Source: an uncultured Bacteroidota bacterium
Lineage (GTDB): Bacteria > Bacteroidota > Bacteroidia > Chitinophagales > Chitinophagaceae
DNA: 19,197 nt
Assembly (NCBI GenBank): GCA_903906615.1
Contig: CAIVKT010000263.1
Location: 1 to 19,197, forward strand
Reading direction: 5' to 3'
Part shown: in pieces, positions 14,184-19,197 of the stretch
How positions within the stretch are numbered: position 1 is the first letter of the stretch
Layout of the letters: the number at the start of each line of letters is the position of its first letter
The notes under the pieces: generated by a model
What the model saw: only the letters and a program-made list of their open reading frames with translations
Told to the model about the DNA's origin: nothing
Database searches by the model: none
Made by a program: the position numbers and the translations under genes

Positions 14184-15269
14184 CTAATCCACCCAGTCAC
14201 AAATAAACACATTGGTATCATGCCCGCCGCCATTGTTGCGGTTAGAGCTGAAGATAAACTTCTTGCCATCGGGCGAGAACATAGGAAAGGCATCAAAGCT
14301 ATCATCGTGCGAGATGCGCTCCAGCCCTGTGCCATCGAGGTTGATGAGGTACATATTGAACGGGAAGCCGCGCTCATATTCATAGTCTGATGCAAATACG
14401 ATCTTCTTGCCACTCGGCGTAAATGCCGGTGCCCAGTTAGCCTTGCCCAGGTGCGTAATTTGGCGCGCGTCTGAGCCATCTGCATTGGCTATGAATAATT
14501 CCATGTGGGTAGGCATCACCAACCCTTGCGCCAGCAGGTCGTTGTAGTCTTTTATCTCTTCTGGTGTTTGCGGACGGCTTGCACGCCATACGATCTTCTT
14601 ACCATCGGGCGAGAAGCAGGCCCCGCCATCATAGCCCAGCGTATTGGTGATCTGTTTTACATCAGTACCATCCAGCTTCATCGTGTACAGGTCTATATCA
14701 CCGTTGCGCATACTTGTGAAGATGATACGGTCGCCCTTCGGAGATATGGTAGCCTCAGCATCATAGCCGGGTGTGCTGGTGAGGCGCTTGGTGATATTGC
14801 CATCCAGGTCGGCAACAAAAATATCGTAGCTATCGTATATCGGCCACACATACTTTTTGATCACGTTCCTGTCCGGCACCGGCGGGCAGGTATCCATAGC
14901 CAGGTGCGTAGAGGCATACAGGAAGTGTTTGTGATCAGGCATCAGGTAGGCGCAGGTAGTGCGGCCCTTGCCGGTACTCACTTGCTTGTACTTAAATTTA
15001 TCTTTCGCGGTCTTAGGTATAGAACCATAGTATATACGGTCGCACATGATACCGTCCTTTGGATTGGTACGCTGGAAAGTAATGTGCTCATTATCAAAAC
15101 CAAAATAAGCCTCCGCATTGTCACCACCCGTGGTCAGTTGCTGCAGGTTCTTAAAATGCTTCTCATCAGGATAGGCCAGGGGCTTCTGCTCCTGCGCTTT
15201 GGCTATAAGGCCGGCTGATAATAGGAATGCTGTAAAGATGCCTTTGGAGATAGTATGTGTTGATATCAT
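14184..15269 (-). CDS. Exported PD40/TolB-like beta-propeller protein
   Basis: A 361-residue protein with an N-terminal signal peptide (about 1-26, ending LIAKAQ) and at least four WD40-like PD40 repeats. Each repeat has the FSPDGKKIVF-type core followed by a DLYTMKLDGT-type strand. Examples are ISPKGDRIIFTS, FSPDGKKIVWRAS, FTPSGKKIVFAS and FSPDGKKFIFSS. This is the C-terminal propeller architecture of TolB without the TolB N-terminal domain. Such proteins usually bind partners in the periplasm. The N-terminal region contains CDRIYYGSIPK and CAYLMPDHKHFLYAS, plausibly degenerate blades. TTG 15278 lies in frame upstream, but ATG 15269 is preferred: it follows an exact TAGTTTTG element and begins a normal signal peptide. 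The binding partner is unknown. The stop codon abuts a G/C-rich repeat. Confidence 0.82.
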   Translation of the reverse strand: MISTHTISKGIFTAFLLSAGLIAKAQEQKPLAYPDEKHFKNLQQLTTGGDNAEAYFGFDNEHITFQRTNPKDGIMCDRIYYGSIPKTAKDKFKYKQVSTGKGRTTCAYLMPDHKHFLYASTHLAMDTCPPVPDRNVIKKYVWPIYDSYDIFVADLDGNITKRLTSTPGYDAEATISPKGDRIIFTSMRNGDIDLYTMKLDGTDVKQITNTLGYDGGACFSPDGKKIVWRASRPQTPEEIKDYNDLLAQGLVMPTHMELFIANADGSDARQITHLGKANWAPAFTPSGKKIVFASDYEYERGFPFNMYLINLDGTGLERISHDDSFDAFPMFSPDGKKFIFSSNRNNGGGHDTNVFICDWVD

Positions 15270-15285
15270 ATAATACAATATGCGG

Positions 15286-15293
15286 CAAAACTA
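15286..15293 (-). promoter_or_regulatory. -7 promoter element for the PD40 protein gene
   Basis: The minus strand reads TAGTTTTG, an exact TAnnTTTG match, 16 nt upstream of ATG 15269. No -33 TTG is seen at the usual spacing. The predicted leader is about 13 nt. Confidence 0.45.
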
Positions 15294-15326
15294 ATTCAAT
15301 GCCAAGCGAATAAAGATGAGCAGAAA

Positions 15327-15342
15327 GCCTGTTTTGTCAGGC
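15327..15342 (-). terminator. Possible terminator of the transglutaminase-like gene
   Basis: GCCTG (15327-15331) pairs with CAGGC (15338-15342) around a 6-nt loop, 15 nt beyond the stop of the transglutaminase-like gene. On the minus strand it is followed only by TTTCT, so it would be weak. Confidence 0.4.
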
Positions 15343-15357
15343 AAGTGTCAAACTTCA

Positions 15358-17316
15358 TTAGTTCATTTTATCCACCACGCTATCCACCTGTCGTTTTATC
15401 TTGGCCACGGTAGCGGTCTGTTTCTTGTTCTCGTTCACATCCAGCGATTGCTTTTGTGCCAGTGTTCTTTCTTCCAGCACCTTGCGCATGTTCTCTGCTT
15501 TCTCCATGTAGTCGGTCAGCATTATTTCACGCTTGTCTACTTTCGCCAGTCCGTCAAATAGTTTTTTGTTGGCCTTCAGGTAGCCTGCATAGTGCGCCAG
15601 GTCGTCGTTGTAGGTGGCTATATGGTCCAGGTATTCTGTTGCAGCTTCCTTATAGTCCGTTTTCAGGTTCTCATTGGTGCTGTTCCATTTCTTGTATTGC
15701 TCCATCGCCTTCAGGTTCTTTTTATAGAGGTCCATCTGCGCTATTTGTATTTTCTGCCTGTTGTCGTGCGCTACGGCTATGGAGTCAAAGTTGGCGCAAT
15801 AGTATTTCTGTAGCGTATCTGCTCTATGGTATTTCAGTTCTCTGAACTGTCCCCCGTAGGTGATCACTTCATCGTCATAGTTGTCATTCATCCTCAGCCG
15901 CGACTTTGTTTCCAGTACCAGCACGGAGTCGGCCATGCCCAGGTAGTTGGCCAGCGAGTCCAGCCGTTTGCTGTTCTCGTCTTCCAGTGTCTTTATCTTG
16001 TCGTCCTGGTCCAATATTGCTGTTTGCAGGTCTTTGATGCGTTCCTTCCTTGCGGCTATAGAGTCCCGCAGGGTCATTACCTCCGGCGAGTTAGCTTTCT
16101 TTTCTGTCTTTCCAGTCACCACACTTTCTATATAGTTGGGGTCTACAGCGCGCTCCCGTTTGCGCACCGCCTGTGCTTTCTTGCCCAACTTGTCATTCTT
16201 CGATTTGGTGGCGTGTGCGTATTTCTTTTCCTCTGCCATCAGGCGCTTATCATCGGTCTTTATCTGCCGTATGTCTTTCTTCGCTTCCTGGTTCTTGGTC
16301 TTGTTCTTTTTCTTCAAGCCGTTATACTGCTCCGGGAAATCTTTCTTCTGCTCCTTAATGTACTCTTCCGATTTTTTCAGCGAATAAGACGCATCCTTCA
16401 CCAGCGCCTTGCTCTCCAGCATAGTGCTGTCTGTAAATGCCTTCTCCAGCTTCGCCGATGCCTTGAACGCATACTTTTGCGCCAGTGCCATCGGGTAGCG
16501 TTTATTGAATTCGTAGGCCCTGTCAGCCATATCCATAGTACGCTCCTGCTCGGTCAGGTCGCTGATCTTTGCCAACTCGGGGTTCTTATTGCTTACCTTA
16601 CTGATCGCATTGAACTTCTTCACCGCGCTGTCGCCTGTTTCAAATACCTGTAGCGGCATAGCTGTGTCGCTCAGTTGCCACAAAGGGTCTGTCGGCAGGT
16701 GTTTCAGCTTAAAGACAGCGGGGTCCTGCAAAAAATAGGACGTGTCGTATTTGAATTGGAATTTCAGCTTCTTGGTATAGGTCATTTTCCTGCGCAGTAC
16801 CTTGTTCAGTATCACGCCCATCTTGGTGGGTGCCTGCACCAGGCCACCCGCGCCCCAGGTAGGGTCGGCAAGTTCCCATTGGCCGTCTACCATCACCGCG
16901 CACCACTCGTGGCGGGGTATGTACATCTTGTCGCCATTATCAAATATCCAGTCTTTTGCATAGCCGTCCACTGCTACTGCTTTCATACCCGCCTCTTTGC
17001 ACATCTCCACAAACAGCGTAGAATAGCCCTCGCACAATGCCCGCCTGCCCTTCAATACCTTATCGGCCTTGGGGTGCGTGAAGCTTTGCTTCTTCAGCGA
17101 CTTTACATCGTACTTAATGTTGTGGGTGATCCAGTTATAGATCGCATTGGCTTTCTCCCGCTCGCCGGTGAGGCCATCGCACAGGTAGTGGGTAAGCTCT
17201 TCGTAATTTTTAGTGGCGCTGCCGGGCGCTTTAATACCAATAGACGTATCCACCTGTGCTTTTCCGGCAAATGAGCACAATACCAATAAACACAATAAGA
17301 GTATATTTTTATTCAT
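15358..17316 (-). CDS. Exported transglutaminase-like protein with long coiled-coil C-terminus
   Basis: A 652-residue exported protein. ATG 17316 starts a clean signal peptide (1-20, LVLCSFAGKA then Gln); an earlier in-frame start at 17358 would put 14 extra residues before it. A transglutaminase-like (papain-fold) domain spans about 35-165. Its catalytic triad is visible: Cys95 in RALCEGYSTLF, His136 in RHEWCAVMV and Asp151 in LADPTWG. From about 260 to the end the chain is highly charged and rich in Lys, Glu, Asp and Ala, with many heptad-like stretches, so a long coiled coil is likely. Bacterial members act as periplasmic peptidases or crosslinkers; the substrate here is unknown. It is divergent from the FAD enzyme gene. 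No -7 element is obvious in its upstream region. Confidence 0.82.
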   Translation of the reverse strand: MNKNILLLCLLVLCSFAGKAQVDTSIGIKAPGSATKNYEELTHYLCDGLTGEREKANAIYNWITHNIKYDVKSLKKQSFTHPKADKVLKGRRALCEGYSTLFVEMCKEAGMKAVAVDGYAKDWIFDNGDKMYIPRHEWCAVMVDGQWELADPTWGAGGLVQAPTKMGVILNKVLRRKMTYTKKLKFQFKYDTSYFLQDPAVFKLKHLPTDPLWQLSDTAMPLQVFETGDSAVKKFNAISKVSNKNPELAKISDLTEQERTMDMADRAYEFNKRYPMALAQKYAFKASAKLEKAFTDSTMLESKALVKDASYSLKKSEEYIKEQKKDFPEQYNGLKKKNKTKNQEAKKDIRQIKTDDKRLMAEEKKYAHATKSKNDKLGKKAQAVRKRERAVDPNYIESVVTGKTEKKANSPEVMTLRDSIAARKERIKDLQTAILDQDDKIKTLEDENSKRLDSLANYLGMADSVLVLETKSRLRMNDNYDDEVITYGGQFRELKYHRADTLQKYYCANFDSIAVAHDNRQKIQIAQMDLYKKNLKAMEQYKKWNSTNENLKTDYKEAATEYLDHIATYNDDLAHYAGYLKANKKLFDGLAKVDKREIMLTDYMEKAENMRKVLEERTLAQKQSLDVNENKKQTATVAKIKRQVDSVVDKMN

Positions 17317-17467
17317 AAGCACACCTGTTTTGATCTGTAACGGCCTGTATCTAAACAAAGCACGTGAAAATACTCTTTTTTATATAACAGGCAAAGCACT
17401 CTTTCGCTCGGCATGATGTTTTTCAATGATAGTTACAGATATTTATAGAAAAATCAGCACCCACACC

Positions 17468-18691
17468 ATGCCAAACCAATTAAATACACAGTGCTGCATA
17501 GCCGGCGGAGGCCCGGCAGGCATGATGCTGGGGTTTTTACTGGCGCGTACCGGGATAGAAGTAGTGGTGCTTGAAAAACATGCCGATTTCTTTCGTGATT
17601 TCCGTGGCGATACTATACACCCCTCTACATTCCAATTGATGCACGAACTGGGCTTGCTTGATGACTTCCTGAAAGTACCGCGCCAGGAAGTGAAGCACCT
17701 TGAAGTGGTCTTTAACGGCGAATCCATACAACTTGCAGATTTCACACACCTCAAAGTAGCCAAGCCGGTGCTGGGCCTGATGCCGCAGTGGGATTTCTTG
17801 AAATTTCTGCAAACTCACGCCGAAAAGTACCACACCTTCAAACTCATCCTGGAGGCAGAAGTGACTGACATAATAAAAGAGAAGAAAAGAATTACCGGCA
17901 TAACCGCCAACACCAAAGACGGACCAATAAATGTATATGCAGATATTGTAGTAGCTACCGACGGACGGGGTTCTGTATTGAGAAAAAAAGCAGGCTTAAA
18001 GGTGATCGCATCAGGCGTGCCTATAGATGTGCTGTGGTTCCGCCTTTCAAGGCAGCAGGATGATCCCGCGCAAACATTTGGCCGCTTTGATCATGGCCGC
18101 ATCATGGTGCTGCTCAACAGGGATGAATACTGGCAGTGCGCCTATCTTATTGATAAAGGCAACTATCCGCAGATACAGCAGAAAGGGATGCCCGCGTTTT
18201 ATAAAGAGCTCTCTGAAGTATCTCCATTCCTCGCCAACAGGATGCATGAACTCAAAAGCTGGGACGACATCAAGCTGCTGAGTGTGGATATAGACCACCT
18301 TGAAACATGGTATACCGGTGGCCTGCTGTGCATAGGCGATGCCGCACATGCTATGTCACCCATAGGTGGCGTGGGCATTAATCTCGCCGTACAAGATGCC
18401 GTGGCAACCGCCAATATCCTCTACGAGCCTTTAAGCCGCAGGAAGTCCATCACCACCGACATTTTACAAAAGGTGCAGGACAGGAGAACGTTCCCTACCA
18501 AAGTGATCCAAAATATCCAGATATTCATCCAGGAGGGTATCATGAGCCGCAGGTCGTTAGCTGCAAAACACGAAAAACCACCCCTTCCTTTCCGCCTCAT
18601 AAAGGCTATCCCGTTACTGAGCCGCATACCCGCATGGATCGTGGGTATAGGGGTGCGACCTGAGCATGTGAAGACACCTGAAAAGAAATGA
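17468..18691 (+). CDS. FAD-dependent monooxygenase, aromatic hydroxylase-like
   Basis: A 407-residue flavoprotein of the PHBH/UbiH-like group (FAD_binding_3), which uses NAD(P)H and O2 to hydroxylate aromatic or related substrates. The ADP-binding fold is CCIAGGGPAGMMLGFLL (9-25) with acidic Glu36 ending the second strand (VVVLEKH). FRGDTIHPST (45-54) lies near the flavin. The second FAD motif is GDAAHAMSPIGGVGIN (290-305). TDGRGSVLRKKAGL is the conserved DG motif region. ATG 17426 is also in frame, but the family N-terminus begins just before the CCIAGGGPAG strand, so ATG 17468 is preferred. It ends 1 nt from the convergent hicA. The substrate cannot be named; it stands alone with no pathway genes nearby. 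Confidence 0.87.
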   Translation: MPNQLNTQCCIAGGGPAGMMLGFLLARTGIEVVVLEKHADFFRDFRGDTIHPSTFQLMHELGLLDDFLKVPRQEVKHLEVVFNGESIQLADFTHLKVAKPVLGLMPQWDFLKFLQTHAEKYHTFKLILEAEVTDIIKEKKRITGITANTKDGPINVYADIVVATDGRGSVLRKKAGLKVIASGVPIDVLWFRLSRQQDDPAQTFGRFDHGRIMVLLNRDEYWQCAYLIDKGNYPQIQQKGMPAFYKELSEVSPFLANRMHELKSWDDIKLLSVDIDHLETWYTGGLLCIGDAAHAMSPIGGVGINLAVQDAVATANILYEPLSRRKSITTDILQKVQDRRTFPTKVIQNIQIFIQEGIMSRRSLAAKHEKPPLPFRLIKAIPLLSRIPAWIVGIGVRPEHVKTPEKK

Positions 18692-18692
18692 C

Positions 18693-18926
18693 TTACTTTT
18701 TTCTTAACAGTGCTTGGTAATCGTCAGCAGATAATTCTATTTGCTTCAATATTTCTAAAATTAGTGTTCTGCCAAGGTCTACGCTACCATGATGGGGAAT
18801 AGTGGTATATCTGCCATCTGAGTGACGATAAAATTTATGGCTACCTTTTTGACGGACAAAATAAAAGCCTAACTGCAACAATATTCGCTCAAGTGTTTTA
18901 GCATCAGTCAGCGGAAACCTACTCAT
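18693..18926 (-). CDS. hicA: HicA-family mRNA interferase toxin
   Basis: A 77-residue HicA (YcfA-like) toxin, a ribosome-independent mRNA nuclease with a double-stranded-RNA-binding-like fold. The catalytic His30 sits in QKGSHKFYRH (27-35), followed by TTIPHHGSVDLGRTLILEIL, the conserved strand and helix of the family. The C-terminal helix is typical. The start is ATG 18926. It overlaps the upstream hicB by 4 nt, so the order is antitoxin first, unlike E. coli hicAB but common elsewhere. It converges within 1 nt of the FAD enzyme. It looks intact and functional. Confidence 0.93.
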   Translation of the reverse strand: MSRFPLTDAKTLERILLQLGFYFVRQKGSHKFYRHSDGRYTTIPHHGSVDLGRTLILEILKQIELSADDYQALLRKK

Positions 18927-19150
18927 TTTTCGATCATTATTTGCTGTAGACCTACAAATTCCGGCAAATGCGACAGTTCATCTTCAGTCAATTCTTCCAT
19001 ACACAATTCTATCACCTCTTTCAGGTTTACCTGTAACTCGTCCAGGCTTTGAGCTTGCGTATGCGCGCCTGGCAAAGCAGGCACAAATGCGGTGTAAACC
19101 CCTGCCTCATTATCCCGCTCTATCTGGGCTGTAAATGTGTACTGTTGCAT
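18923..19150 (-). CDS. hicB: HicB-family antitoxin
   Basis: A 75-residue HicB-like antitoxin (UPF0150 type). QYTFTAQIERDNEAGVYTAF is followed by VPALPGAHTQAQSLDEL, then an NLKEVIELCMEEL helix, the partly degraded RNase H-like fold that blocks HicA. It ends about residue 75 and lacks the C-terminal DNA-binding domain of longer HicB proteins, so direct autorepression by HicB is doubtful. A TTG at 19156 lies in frame, but ATG 19150 is the better start. The -33/-7 promoter ends 3 nt before the ATG, predicting a leaderless transcript. It overlaps hicA by 4 nt. Confidence 0.92.
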   Translation of the reverse strand: MQQYTFTAQIERDNEAGVYTAFVPALPGAHTQAQSLDELQVNLKEVIELCMEELTEDELSHLPEFVGLQQIMIEK

Positions 19151-19153
19151 ATC

Positions 19154-19184
19154 CAAATTTACAAAAAAGCAATAACACTAGCAA
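19154..19184 (-). promoter_or_regulatory. Promoter of the hicBA operon
   Basis: On the minus strand TTG (19184-19182) is followed by a 20-nt spacer and TAAATTTG (19161-19154), exact matches at the same spacing as the E2 promoter. The -7 element ends 3 nt before ATG 19150, so transcription should start at or next to the start codon. Confidence 0.65.
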
Positions 19185-19197
19185 TTAAATATTTTTA

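Noticed and set aside
14505..15218. A 237-codon plus-strand frame opposite the PD40 protein gene
   Set aside because: The minus strand carries clear PD40 repeats and a signal peptide; the plus frame has none and no promoter.
15826..16653. A 275-codon plus-strand hydrophobic frame opposite the transglutaminase-like gene
   Set aside because: It mirrors the Lys/Glu/Asp-rich coiled-coil codons, which read as Leu/Phe/Val-rich on the other strand; the sense gene has a signal peptide and an intact triad.
1..19197. CRISPR arrays, tRNA or rRNA genes, transposases and phage genes
   Set aside because: Looked for and not seen: no spaced direct repeats, no cloverleaf with a CCA-type end, and no recombinase motifs.

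Overview
The window looks like chromosomal DNA from a member of the Bacteroidota, probably a Chitinophagaceae-like or related environmental lineage. The evidence is nine exact and several near matches to the Bacteroidota promoter element TAnnTTTG just upstream of genes (often with TTG about 20 nt further up), little use of Shine-Dalgarno sequences, a DUF5683 protein, frequent ATA isoleucine codons and Bacteroidota-type terminators. Genus-level placement is inference. No rRNA, tRNA, CRISPR array, transposase or phage gene was seen.

Layout. (1) Positions 1-5160 carry surface-polysaccharide genes on alternating strands: a Wzy-like polymerase, an acyltransferase-3 O-acyltransferase, a CgeB-like glycosyltransferase and an FkbM-type methyltransferase. 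A DUF5683 envelope protein sits between the last two. (2) Positions 5163-8353 hold a membrane-anchored VWA-domain protein, divergent from an exported protein rich in Gly, His and Tyr. (3) Positions 8337-9089 hold an AT-rich MNT nucleotidyltransferase/HEPN toxin-antitoxin pair. (4) Positions 9137-12422 hold TCA-cycle genes: a eukaryote-like NADP isocitrate dehydrogenase and, convergent to it, the E2 subunit of 2-oxoglutarate dehydrogenase. Three short genes lie between them: two single-span membrane proteins and a 55-residue orphan. (5) Positions 12466-13938 form a fluoride-resistance unit: promoter, crcB-type fluoride riboswitch and a CLC-F type fluoride/proton antiporter. (6) Positions 13983-18691 hold a frameshifted antitoxin-like remnant, an exported PD40/TolB-like propeller protein, an exported transglutaminase-like protein with a long charged C-terminal half, and an FAD-dependent monooxygenase. 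(7) Positions 18693-19184 hold a hicB-hicA toxin-antitoxin operon.

How the genes work together. The first block probably assembles and decorates a surface glycan, but each gene appears to be transcribed separately. The icd and E2 genes cover consecutive steps of the TCA cycle (isocitrate to 2-oxoglutarate to succinyl-CoA) but converge rather than forming an operon. The fluoride unit is the clearest complete regulatory circuit: the aptamer's 3' strand is perfectly complementary to the seven bases before the antiporter start codon, which suggests translational control.

I do not see a large undescribed multi-gene system. The most useful novelties are small: the riboswitch expression platform, a palindromic G/C-rich repeat abutting two stop codons, a pair of small membrane proteins, an orphan 55-residue gene, and an antitoxin remnant broken at an A8 run.
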